Part shown: positions 26,105-33,831 of the stretch, piece by piece
Position numbering within the stretch: position 1 is the first letter of the stretch
How the letters are laid out: every line of letters starts with the position of its first letter
Assembly: GCF_938074695.1 (NCBI RefSeq)
Contig: NZ_CALJEM010000006.1
Coordinates: forward strand, 1 to 40,025
DNA from: an uncultured Thermosynechococcus sp.
GTDB lineage: Bacteria; Cyanobacteriota; Cyanobacteriia; Thermosynechococcales; Thermosynechococcaceae
Reading direction: 5' to 3'
Length of the DNA stretch: 40,025 bases
Program-made: the position numbers and the translations under genes
Notes under the pieces: model-generated
Told to the model about the DNA's origin: nothing
Database searches by the model: none
What the model saw: only the letters and a program-made list of their open reading frames with translations

Positions 26105-26500
26105 CTAAACCCCCAGGGCTGGCTTTAAGCTGCTGAGTTGGGGCTGGAGTTCCGCCAAGACGTTTTTGATCTCTAAATTAAGAATCCCCAGTTTGGCTGA
26201 GGCATCGGCGAGAACCAATAGCACCGCATCCTCTGTGCAACTGGTGAGAATGCCATAGCCACTGCCGCCTTCCACGAGAATTCGCTCAATTTGACCACGA
26301 CTGAGTTCACGCCCAATCCGCTCACCCAGAGACAGCATGGCGGCTGACATGGCGGCAACCCGCTCCTCATCCATGGCGCCCGGCAACACTGCTGCTAGGG
26401 TCAAACCATCAGGAGAGACTAGGGCCGCACCTTGGACATTGCTGGCATTGGCAACAAAGCTTTGCAGTGTGGCTTCCAGTTTAGAAACGTCAATTGGCAT
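26105..26500 (-). CDS. Roadblock/LC7-domain protein (MglB-like)
   Basis: ATG 26500, with AGAGGAAG 8-10 bases upstream, gives 131 residues; the open frame upstream to 26653 overlaps the protoglobin gene and is not used. The sequence has the roadblock fold order: helix LEATLQSFVANASNVQGAALVS, strand-turn GLTLAAVLPG, helix ERVAAMSAAMLSLGERIG, strands ILVEGGSGYGILTSC and AVLLVLAD. Such proteins are GTPase-activating or scaffolding partners of MglA-like GTPases. It is placed directly between a protoglobin and its putative GTPase partner. Confidence 0.87.
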   Translation of the reverse strand: MPIDVSKLEATLQSFVANASNVQGAALVSPDGLTLAAVLPGAMDEERVAAMSAAMLSLGERIGRELSRGQIERILVEGGSGYGILTSCTEDAVLLVLADASAKLGILNLEIKNVLAELQPQLSSLKPALGV

Positions 26501-26531
26501 CTTGTCTTCCTCTTGGCTTAAGTCATCAGGG

Positions 26532-27086
26532 TTACATGGAAGCGGCACCGGTGGCGATGAGACGCTGGAAAAGGGCTTGAGTCCAACCGGTTTCTTGAAG
26601 CACGGCTTGGGACGAGACCTCGAAGTATGCCTGCTCAATAAACGCAAGGTCAATCATACAAATTTTCCCTAGGGCATCGCCAAGAGTCTCTGGTTTATTG
26701 TCTTGACGCAACCTTTGGCGCACGGCATTCACAACAACTGCCATCGCCGGCACCACGTGCTGAGGGCCAATGCCGACTTTCACGTGAATCAGACCAATTT
26801 TCCAGCGGCGCTCCGCATAGCTTTTGCCCCATCCATCCATGCCGGTAAACATTTCAGCAAACCAATCCACAAAGGTTTGCCGCAGACGGTGCACCCGACC
26901 CTCGGTGGCATTGAGAATAGCGTTCATTTCCTCATCGCGTCCGAGGTAGTCGTAGAAAATCTCTGCCATTGCGGGGGCAATATCTTTCCCCCAACTAGCC
27001 GCTTCTGTGAGGGCGGCTTTGTCTGCATCCGTGAGTTGAACACGGCGCACCATCGTGTCCATAAAGGCTGTAGGGTCAATTGCCAT
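26532..27086 (-). CDS. Protoglobin (globin-coupled sensor-type haem domain)
   Basis: This 184-residue single-domain protein has a long N-terminal extension (FMDTMVRRVQLTDADKAALTEAASWGKDI) and the globin core. The candidate proximal His101 lies in IGLIHVKVGIGPQHVVPAM, and W75/F76/F80 with FYDYL (44-48) could form the distal pocket. The overall match is to the sensory globin family of HemAT and archaeal protoglobins. It binds haem and O2, NO or CO. There is no output domain; the roadblock gene 31 bp downstream suggests output through the GTPase switch. A candidate promoter lies at 27122-27149. It looks complete. Confidence 0.85.
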   Translation of the reverse strand: MAIDPTAFMDTMVRRVQLTDADKAALTEAASWGKDIAPAMAEIFYDYLGRDEEMNAILNATEGRVHRLRQTFVDWFAEMFTGMDGWGKSYAERRWKIGLIHVKVGIGPQHVVPAMAVVVNAVRQRLRQDNKPETLGDALGKICMIDLAFIEQAYFEVSSQAVLQETGWTQALFQRLIATGAASM

Positions 27087-27459
27087 AAGTATTTATACTC
27101 GTGCAGAGGAACAAAAATTAAACGGTAGCTAGTCTAGAAGGTTTGTCAAAGGATGCAAAGTATCACACAATACAGAATTGAGTGAAAGACGGCCAAGACT
27201 GAACAGAAAGAGCATCGTCTCCAGAGGTGTGGGAATCTGAAACAAAACTTAATATCTTCACTCACGAGTCGCTCTGACTCCCCATGAAAACTTCAATGCA
27301 CTATCGAGTATTGCCAACGCAGTTCTGGTTGCAAATATTGCAGCTTATTTACTAGCAGTTTGCTAAATAACTTAGGGGTATTCTTGCGCCCAATTGTTGA
27401 TGGCGGATCGCCGGCGACCACCCCCTGCTGTCCAGACGCATTTTAGAGGGGAGGCAGCT
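27087..27459. other. Intergenic region, about 370 bp
   Basis: The region separates the minus-strand protoglobin operon from a plus-strand pseudogene. Apart from the candidate minus-strand promoter nothing convincing was seen; the sequence is AT-richer than its surroundings. Confidence 0.5.
27122..27149 (-). promoter_or_regulatory. Candidate promoter of the protoglobin operon
   Basis: On the minus strand TTGACA (27149-27144) is followed after 16 bp by TACCGT (27127-27122), placing the start near 27115 with a leader of about 30 nt. The -35 hexamer is a perfect consensus while the -10 is weak. Confidence 0.45.
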
Positions 27460-27726
27460 ATGGTGACCCTGCTATTCGATACGGCCAAGGCTCTCTAACA
27501 ATCCTTGCAAAAAGCAATGAGGTTCCAATCGCGGTTGGAGGTGAGGATCGCACTCTCCCGCGTCAAGGAGGGCATAGCGGCCGAGGCTTAGGGCTATGTG
27601 GGTGCCCAATACATTCTCGAAATTATCTTTGGATTATTGAACTATCTTTACCGCTGCCGTGAACAGCACCGCCGCCTTGAGGAAAGAACTCGTTGCCTCC
27701 AAGAGGGGAGCGATCGCCTCCAGACC
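27460..27726 (+). pseudogene. Unidentified gene remnant with two in-frame stops
   Basis: Reading from ATG 27460, preceded by GAGGGGAGG, one frame stays protein-like for 88 codons to TAG 27724. It is broken only by TAA 27496-27498 and TAG 27589-27591. Fragments are VTLLFDTAKAL, QSLQKAMRFQSRLEVRIALS, GYVGAQYILEIIFGLLNYLY and RCREQHRRLEERTRCLQEGS. This suggests a helical small protein with one hydrophobic segment followed by a charged coiled coil. I do not recognise the family. The good ribosome site and consistent frame point to a recently inactivated gene. Confidence 0.45.
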
Positions 27727-27803
27727 GGCACAGAGTAGCTTTTCAATTCAAGTTTGTTCAGGGGCGATCGCTATTTTTTTGCTAGTTTACTGGAGAAGCC
27801 TGC

Positions 27804-29228
27804 ATGCCGACATCAATGAAAGGGCTGTATCTCGTTGTTGATCTAGATCAGACGTTGCTGAAAACAGACATTCTGTTTGAATGTTTTTGGTTTTCTTGGC
27901 GTCAAGCTCCCCGAACGTGGCTCAGCATCCATTCTTGGAAGCTAGCCCCCCTTAAACGCCACTTGGCAACCACCTGCCAATTAGATGTTGCTACATTGCC
28001 CTATAATCCCGAAGTGATCAAATACATTCAAACTTGGAAAGCAGCAGGGGGCAAAGCTGCCCTAGCCACGGCCACGGATCAACTGTTAGCCGAAAAAGTT
28101 GCTGCCCATTTGGGTCTTTTTGATGCGGTCTATGGTTCCAATGGCCAAGTCAACCTCAAGGGAACAGCCAAAGCGCAGTTTTTGCTCAAGCAGTTTGGCG
28201 AAAAGCAATTTGTCTATATAGGGGATGCGGCTGCCGATTTACCCATCTGGGCAGTGGCAGCTAAGGCAATTACGGTCAATGCACCGCCATGGTTACGTCA
28301 GAAAGTTGAGCAACTCAATCCCCATGTGGAACACCTAGGGAGCGCAAAACGCAGTATTAAGCTCTACCTGAAAGAAATTCGCCCCCATCAGTGGGTGAAA
28401 AACAGTTTGGTGTTTGTGCCCATGCTGGCGGCGCATCAGTTTAACTTGCCAACCTTTTGGAGTTCGCTGGTGGCAGCGGTTGCTTTTAGTCTCACCGCCT
28501 CCAGTGTCTATGTCTTAAATGATCTGTTAGATCTACAAGCGGATCGCGCCCATCCGCGTAAGCGTCATCGCCCCTTTGCCGCCGGCGATCTTCCCCTTGC
28601 CCACGGCCTATGGATGCTTTTCATCTTCCTTGGCGCCGGGATGGCGATCGCCCCCACCCTCGGTTGGCCTTTTTTGGGGATTCTACTGGCCTACTATGCT
28701 CTCACCACGGCCTACTCTTTCTTCTTAAAGCGGCGGATTGTCATTGACATTTGCACGCTGGCTGGCCTTTACACCATTCGCATTTTTGCAGGTGCCGTTG
28801 CCACCGGGATTTCCTTGAGCGTGTGGCTCTTGGCCTTCTCCATGTTTTTCTTCTTTTGCTTAGCAACGGTCAAGCGGCAAGCTGAACTGGTGGATCAGCA
28901 ACGTCGCAACGAACTCAAGACCAAGGGGCGGGGCTACCACACTGAAGATTTGCCGATTATTACCATGATGGCCCTCAGTGCGGGTTATGTTTCAGTTCTG
29001 GTGTTGGCGCTTTATATTAACTCTCCCCAAGTTCGCTTGCTTTACACCAGACCCCAGGTGCTTTGGGGGGGTTGTGCTGTCCTTCTCTACTGGCTGACGC
29101 GCACTGTTTTCCTCACCCATCGAGGGCTGATGCACTATGATCCTATTGTTTATGCCATTAAAGACCGCCAGAGCCAACTCTGTTTCTTGATCTGCCTAGG
29201 TCTCTTTATTTTGGGTAAGAGTTTATGA
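27804..29228 (+). CDS. HAD phosphatase-UbiA prenyltransferase fusion (DPPR synthase-like)
   Basis: This is a 474-residue protein from ATG 27804, with GGAG 8 bases upstream. Residues 1-180 form a HAD domain: DLDQTLL motif I (Asp13, Asp15), ALATATDQ motif II, and YIGDAAADLP motif IV (Asp141, Asp145). Residues ~190-474 are a UbiA-type polytopic prenyltransferase with NDLLDLQADRAHPRKRHRP (239-257). This signature (NDxxDxxxDxxHPxKxxRP) is that of decaprenyl-phosphate 5-phosphoribosyltransferase (Rv3806c-like), which joins PRPP to polyprenyl phosphate. The fused HAD could remove the 5-phosphate. The gene overlaps the GtrA-like gene by 4 bases and leads a four-gene operon. Confidence 0.87.
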   Translation: MPTSMKGLYLVVDLDQTLLKTDILFECFWFSWRQAPRTWLSIHSWKLAPLKRHLATTCQLDVATLPYNPEVIKYIQTWKAAGGKAALATATDQLLAEKVAAHLGLFDAVYGSNGQVNLKGTAKAQFLLKQFGEKQFVYIGDAAADLPIWAVAAKAITVNAPPWLRQKVEQLNPHVEHLGSAKRSIKLYLKEIRPHQWVKNSLVFVPMLAAHQFNLPTFWSSLVAAVAFSLTASSVYVLNDLLDLQADRAHPRKRHRPFAAGDLPLAHGLWMLFIFLGAGMAIAPTLGWPFLGILLAYYALTTAYSFFLKRRIVIDICTLAGLYTIRIFAGAVATGISLSVWLLAFSMFFFFCLATVKRQAELVDQQRRNELKTKGRGYHTEDLPIITMMALSAGYVSVLVLALYINSPQVRLLYTRPQVLWGGCAVLLYWLTRTVFLTHRGLMHYDPIVYAIKDRQSQLCFLICLGLFILGKSL

Positions 29229-29632
29229 GGTTACAAACCCTCATTATTCGCTATACGGCTTTTGCCGTGATTGCCACCTTGATGAATCTTTTTTCCCAGC
29301 GCGTCATCCTATTGATGGGTCAGAGCCTGCCTTATTTTGTTAGCGCAGTAGCAGTGGGCACGCTGGTGGGTTTGGTCGTGAAGTATTTGCTAGATAAACG
29401 CTGGATTTTCTTTGATCATAAACAGGGTTTTCGTCACGAGGGTCGTCAATTTACGCTTTATGCAGTGATGGGAATTTTCACAACGGCAATTTTTTGGGGC
29501 TTTGAAACCGCATTTTGGTTGATTTGGCAAAGCCATCTCCTGCGGGAAATTGGCGCCATGATGGGTTTAGCCATTGGCTACGTCGTGAAGTACCACTTGG
29601 ATAAGCGATATGTCTTCTCCCCTCGTGCCTAG
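29225..29632 (+). CDS. GtrA-family small membrane protein (candidate polyprenyl-sugar flippase)
   Basis: This 135-residue protein has four hydrophobic helices. An internal repeat appears as VVKYLLDKRWIF (about residues 55-66) and VVKYHLDKRYVF near the C-terminus, the typical GtrA duplication. GtrA-like proteins are linked to movement of polyprenyl-linked sugars; the mycobacterial Rv3789 in the arabinan locus is of this family. Its ATGA overlap with the UbiA gene and 23-base overlap with the FAD oxidase gene argue for co-translation and a shared pathway. Confidence 0.85.
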   Translation: MRLQTLIIRYTAFAVIATLMNLFSQRVILLMGQSLPYFVSAVAVGTLVGLVVKYLLDKRWIFFDHKQGFRHEGRQFTLYAVMGIFTTAIFWGFETAFWLIWQSHLLREIGAMMGLAIGYVVKYHLDKRYVFSPRA

Positions 29633-30962
29633 GGCTAAAAAACTCGCCGGTTGGGGGCGGTATCCCGTGCAGACCTGCCATGTGTATTGCCCGCGCTCAG
29701 AATCCGAGATTATGCAGCTTCTCAAAAGTGGCTTGCCGTTCATTGCCCGCGGCAATGGCCGTGCCTATGGAGATAGCGCCCTTAATCGGGAGGCAACGCT
29801 CCAGATGGGCCACTTCAATCGCCTCTTGGGATTCAATCCCCAAACGGGTCAGTTGATTGCTGAGGCGGGCGTGCTCTTAGCAGACATTCTCGATATTTTT
29901 GTGCCTCGCGGTTGGTTTCCGCTGATTACGCCGGGCACAAAGTTTGTCACGGTGGGGGGCATGATTGCCGCTGATGTCCATGGCAAAAACCACCACAAAG
30001 AGGGCAGCTTCCTAAATAGCGTGGATTGGTTAGATCTCCTAACAGCGGAGGGTCAGGTTTATCGCTGTTCCCCTTCGGAAAATCGCGATCTCTTCTACTG
30101 GACGGTGGGGGGGATGGGTTTAACGGGCGTGATTTTGCGAGCCGCCTTTCGCCTACGCCCCATTGAAACGGCTTGGATTCGCCAGACCACCCATATCGCC
30201 AAAAACTTAGAAGCTACCCTTGATCTGTTTGAGACTTTTGAGGGGGTGACCTACTCTGTGGCTTGGATTGATTGTCTAGCGGGTGGTGCTCAGTTAGGGC
30301 GCTCTGTGGTGATGCTGGGGGAACATGCCACACGGGAGGAGCTGCCGGCTAAATATCGGCAAAGGCCACTACAGACTCCGCAACGCCACAAAATCTCGAT
30401 TCCGGTGGATTTTCCCAATAGTGCTTTGAATTCGTTGACCGTGCGGGCTTTTAATCAATTGTATTTCCATCGTCAGCAGCGCAAGGCTGGCCGGTCTTTT
30501 GTGGATTGGGATACATTTTTCTATCCCTTGGATAGTTTGTTGGGCTGGAATCGCATCTATGGGCGGCGTGGCTTTGTTCAGTTTCAATGCGTTCTCCCCC
30601 TTGGTGCAGCACGGGAAGGCTTGGCGGCCTTACTCCATTGCACCTCAGCAGCAGGCGCAGGGTCATTTCTGGCCGTGTTGAAGAAGTTGGGGCATTCCCA
30701 AGGCTATTTTTCATTTCCCATGGCGGGTTATACGTTGGCCTTGGACTTTCCGATGTCTCAACGCACCCTCAAAGTTTTAGATCAACTGGAGGAGATCACC
30801 CTGCAGTATGGGGGGCGTTTTTACCTAGCTAAGGATAGCCATTTGACCCCAAGGCGCTTGCGGCAGTCTGATTCTCGGGTAGAAACGTTTGTACAGGTCA
30901 GGAATGCCCAGCAGTGGACGGTGCACTTTGCCTCGGAACAGTCGAAGAGGTTAAAGCTATGA
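29610..30962 (+). CDS. dprE1: DprE1-like FAD-dependent polyprenylphosphoryl-ribose oxidase
   Basis: This is a 450-residue VAO-type flavoprotein. The FAD-binding part shows RGNGRAYGDSALN (47-59) and TPGTKFVTVGG followed by DVHGKNHHKEGSF (122-134), near-identical in layout to mycobacterial DprE1. The C-terminal substrate domain ends GGRFYLAKDS (401-410), with Lys408 aligning to the catalytic lysine 418. It oxidises polyprenylphosphoryl-ribose to the 2'-keto form. The residue aligning with Cys387, target of benzothiazinone drugs in M. tuberculosis, is Ala377 (YTLALDFP). The start is an ATG that overlaps gtrA by 23 bases, and the end overlaps dprE2 (ATGA). Confidence 0.88.
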   Translation: MSSPLVPRAKKLAGWGRYPVQTCHVYCPRSESEIMQLLKSGLPFIARGNGRAYGDSALNREATLQMGHFNRLLGFNPQTGQLIAEAGVLLADILDIFVPRGWFPLITPGTKFVTVGGMIAADVHGKNHHKEGSFLNSVDWLDLLTAEGQVYRCSPSENRDLFYWTVGGMGLTGVILRAAFRLRPIETAWIRQTTHIAKNLEATLDLFETFEGVTYSVAWIDCLAGGAQLGRSVVMLGEHATREELPAKYRQRPLQTPQRHKISIPVDFPNSALNSLTVRAFNQLYFHRQQRKAGRSFVDWDTFFYPLDSLLGWNRIYGRRGFVQFQCVLPLGAAREGLAALLHCTSAAGAGSFLAVLKKLGHSQGYFSFPMAGYTLALDFPMSQRTLKVLDQLEEITLQYGGRFYLAKDSHLTPRRLRQSDSRVETFVQVRNAQQWTVHFASEQSKRLKL

Positions 30963-31693
30963 CAGCTCCTGTGTTAATTTTGGGGGCAACTTCCGATATT
31001 GGACGGGCGATCGCCCACTGCTTTGCGGCTCAGGGCTATCCGCTTCAATTGGCGGCGCGGCAGAGGAGTCGTCTGGAGCTGGATAAAGCCGACTTAGAAA
31101 TACGCTACGGTGTGTCTGTGAGTGTCCATGAGTTTGATGTCTTGGCGGTGGAAACCCATGCCGACTTTGTCCAGCAGTTACCGCAGCAACCTGCAATTGT
31201 TATTTGTGTTGTCGGCTTGATGCCAGATCAGAAAGAATGTGAGCAAAATCTGCCCCTCGCCCTTAAAGTGATGCGCACCAACTATGAAGGTCCCGCTATA
31301 GTTTTGAGTCTATTTGCCCAGCGGTTTGAACAGCAGGGATTTGGAACTCTAGTGGGGATTTCCTCTGTGGCTGGGGAACGGGGGCGGGCGAGTAACTACT
31401 TCTATGGCTCTGCCAAAGCCGGATTTACCGCATTTTTGTCCGGATTGCGGCATCGCCTCGCTCAATCGGGGGTGCAGGTCTTAACGGTGTTACCGGGCTA
31501 TGTGAATACACGCATGACCGAAGGGATGAAGTTACCTTCCCTACTCACGGCTGAGCCACAGGAAGTGGCCAATGCAATTTTCACAGCCATAGCGAAAAAG
31601 AAGGACGTAATCTATGTGCGACCGATTTGGCGCTGGATCATGGTAGTCATTCGTTCTATTCCTGAATCTTTGTTTAAGCGCCTGTCTCTGTAA
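30959..31693 (+). CDS. dprE2: DprE2-like SDR reductase
   Basis: ATG 30959, in ATGA overlap with dprE1, gives a 244-residue short-chain dehydrogenase. The nucleotide-binding loop is GATSDIG (9-15) and the active site is ISSVAGERGRAS followed by Tyr149-x3-Lys153 (FYGSAK). It ends in a hydrophobic segment (WRWIMVVIRSIPESLF), probably membrane-associated as in DprE2. DprE2 reduces the 2'-keto intermediate to polyprenylphosphoryl-D-arabinose with NAD(P)H. The open frame extends upstream to 30914 within dprE1, but that part is not family-like. Confidence 0.87.
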   Translation: MTAPVLILGATSDIGRAIAHCFAAQGYPLQLAARQRSRLELDKADLEIRYGVSVSVHEFDVLAVETHADFVQQLPQQPAIVICVVGLMPDQKECEQNLPLALKVMRTNYEGPAIVLSLFAQRFEQQGFGTLVGISSVAGERGRASNYFYGSAKAGFTAFLSGLRHRLAQSGVQVLTVLPGYVNTRMTEGMKLPSLLTAEPQEVANAIFTAIAKKKDVIYVRPIWRWIMVVIRSIPESLFKRLSL

Positions 31694-31699
31694 CTACCC

Positions 31700-32476
31700 A
31701 TGGTTCGCTGCATTACCCTGCTGACGGATTTTGGCCATCAGGATGTTTATGTGGGAGTGATGAAGGGGGTTATTTTCAGAATTTACCCCCAGGCGCAGGT
31801 TATTGATCTGTGCCATGACATTCCACCGCAGGATTGCCGTACAGCGAGTTTTCAACTCTTGCAGGCGTTTCCCTATTTTCCTGAGGGGACGGTTCATCTG
31901 GTGGTTGTGGATCCGGGAGTGGGGACAAGCCGGCGGGCGATTGCCCTCGATTTCGGCAATGCCTATGGTGTGGGCCCCGATAACGGCATCTTTAGCCAAG
32001 TGTGCGATCGCTATCCCCCCCAGCGAGTCGTGGAACTGACCCAGCCGCACTTTTGGCGTACGCCGAACCCCAGTGCCACCTTCCATGGGCGGGATATTTT
32101 TGCCCCAGTGGCTGCCCATTTAGCCGCAGGAACAGATTTCGCTCTCTTGGGTTCTGCCATTGACCCCCATAGTTTGATGCGCTTGCCTCACCTAACCTAT
32201 GAAGTCACCCCCCAGGGCGTCCAGGGTTGGGTTCAAGCGATTGATCACTTTGGCAATGTGATCACGACACTCCCTGCGACCCTTTTAGCCAACGGCTACC
32301 AGCAGATCGAAATTCAGGGGCAGCGGATTTCCCTTGTCCACACCTATGGTGATGCGCCACGCCAACACTTGGTTGCATTGGTAGGCAGTCATGGGTTTAT
32401 TGAGCTGGCGGTGAATGGTGGCAGTGCCCAATCCCTCCTAGGCTGCCAGAATGGTGATCCCCTGTGGCTAGTTTGA
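31700..32476 (+). CDS. SAM hydroxide adenosyltransferase (DUF62 family)
   Basis: This 258-residue protein of the fluorinase/chlorinase superfamily starts TLLTDFGHQDVYVGVMKGV and has VVDPGVGT and GPDNGIFS. The Asp71-Arg78-His129 set (VVDPGVGTSRR; FHGRD) is the triad that makes water, not halide, the nucleophile, giving adenosine and methionine from SAM. The C-terminal domain is the expected small beta-barrel. It follows dprE2 by 6 bp and may be in the same transcript, but no shared chemistry is known. It converges on the VWA gene with a 9-base overlap. Confidence 0.9.
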   Translation: MVRCITLLTDFGHQDVYVGVMKGVIFRIYPQAQVIDLCHDIPPQDCRTASFQLLQAFPYFPEGTVHLVVVDPGVGTSRRAIALDFGNAYGVGPDNGIFSQVCDRYPPQRVVELTQPHFWRTPNPSATFHGRDIFAPVAAHLAAGTDFALLGSAIDPHSLMRLPHLTYEVTPQGVQGWVQAIDHFGNVITTLPATLLANGYQQIEIQGQRISLVHTYGDAPRQHLVALVGSHGFIELAVNGGSAQSLLGCQNGDPLWLV

Positions 32477-33721
32477 GGGGGAGGGGGGACTGCTCAGGAC
32501 GGTTTTTGAGGCAATGCGTGTGCGTTTGAGAGCCGATTCACTGAGGGTGGATTGTTGCTGTAGTTCTTGGGCAGAGGCTTCGAGGATTTTTGCCGCTTCC
32601 GTATCCCCCAGTTGTAAGGCGGTTTTAGCAGCACTTTGCAGAAAAGTGGCTGCACCAGCAGTGTCCCCCGCTTGCAGTTTTGTTTCCGCAAGCTTGGTTT
32701 TGCGGTATTTTTCCAACGTGAGAATACTTTGTTGCACTTCTGGATCCACTTGGGGGAGATGCTCTGGTTCTGCTGTGAGCGTCAGGGGAATTCTTTCAGA
32801 GAAAAGACCCTTGGACTGCTGTACTGGATCGTCGTAGCGGATCTGTACAAAACCAATCAGGTGCGACCCCGACGGCAAGGGTTGAATACTGAGGGTAATG
32901 AGAAGGGTGCGTTTGACGGTAGCGGAGACATCGCCAACGCGAATCACATACTCATGCGGATTGGGAGTTTCATAGGTGAGTTCAATGGTATCGGGAGCCA
33001 CTTGGTTCACTGGTTTGAAGTTCCCTAGTTGCACCGCCTCACTCAGGGTGAGCAGGACATGGGCATTGGTGTAGTTCACGCTACTGATGTGGCTAAAGAG
33101 CGATTGAAAACAGGCAATTGCTTGCTCGGCATACTCAATGAACATGAGGCGCCCGCCACCGGCATCGGCGATCTGTTCCAAGATATCCTGATTCCAGTGA
33201 ACACCAAACCCCAAGGTATTAAACGTGATGTTGTACTCTGCCGCCAGCTTGGCCAGGTCAAGACAGCGTTGGTTATCCCCGTGCTCATTTTCCCCATCGG
33301 TGAGCAAAAAAGCTTGAGAGATTGTGCCCTGTTTGCCCTTGGCCAGCTCTGCCAAACCCAGTTTCATCCCTGCGTCAATGGCAGTGCCTCCACTCGGTTC
33401 AAGATTGTCAATTTGCGCTTTAATTATCGCCTTGTCCTTAACCCATTGATTGGGCACCAAAACTTGCGCCTTGTGATCAAACACCACAACACTCAGCCGA
33501 TCTGTGGGCAGCAAGCGATCGACCAACGACTGTGCCGCTCGCTTCACCATTGCTAAGGGAACCCCTGCCATTGAGCCACTGTGATCCAAGATGAGGCAGA
33601 GATTGAGAGGGGCGCGCTGCTGTTGCCGCTGTGCCGTTATGGTCAGTTCCAGTTGCCGCTGTGCCCCCTGTCCAACGCTGACAATGGGATCGCTGAGTTT
33701 GGCAATCAGTTCAACCGTCAT
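32468..33721 (-). CDS. Von Willebrand factor type A domain protein
   Basis: This 417-residue protein has a VWA domain at about residues 37-215. The metal-ion-dependent adhesion site is DHSGS (Asp46, Ser48, Ser50), with a Thr at SGGTAID and Asp in LLTDGENEHGD. A beta-rich part (THVLLTLSEAV... IELTYETPN) follows, then a C-terminal helical region with TPR-like or coiled segments (KYRKTKLAETKLQAGDTAGAATFLQSAAKTALQLGD). It resembles cytosolic VWA proteins of cyanobacteria of unknown function. No signal peptide is seen. It is preceded by interleaved direct repeats, which may regulate it. Confidence 0.88.
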   Translation of the reverse strand: MTVELIAKLSDPIVSVGQGAQRQLELTITAQRQQQRAPLNLCLILDHSGSMAGVPLAMVKRAAQSLVDRLLPTDRLSVVVFDHKAQVLVPNQWVKDKAIIKAQIDNLEPSGGTAIDAGMKLGLAELAKGKQGTISQAFLLTDGENEHGDNQRCLDLAKLAAEYNITFNTLGFGVHWNQDILEQIADAGGGRLMFIEYAEQAIACFQSLFSHISSVNYTNAHVLLTLSEAVQLGNFKPVNQVAPDTIELTYETPNPHEYVIRVGDVSATVKRTLLITLSIQPLPSGSHLIGFVQIRYDDPVQQSKGLFSERIPLTLTAEPEHLPQVDPEVQQSILTLEKYRKTKLAETKLQAGDTAGAATFLQSAAKTALQLGDTEAAKILEASAQELQQQSTLSESALKRTRIASKTVLSSPPSPSN

Positions 33722-33724
33722 AAA

Positions 33725-33786
33725 TTGTTATGAAATAATAGTGTGTTGTTTGTTATGAAATATATGAAAAAATAATAGTGTGTTGT
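33725..33786. repeat. Two interleaved direct-repeat pairs upstream of the VWA gene
   Basis: AAATAATAGTGTGTTGT occurs perfectly at 33733-33749 and 33770-33786 (37-bp spacing), and TTGTTATGAAAT at 33725-33736 and 33750-33761. Read on the minus strand the longer repeat contains TATTAT, a possible -10 element in both copies. Confidence 0.8.
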
Positions 33787-33831
33787 CGCTGACCCTACTC
33801 TACCATTTTGCCGAAAACTGCCAGACCTATC

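Noticed and set aside
33029-33556. 175-codon plus-strand open frame
   Set aside because: Antisense to the VWA domain coding region, which has a full metal-binding site.
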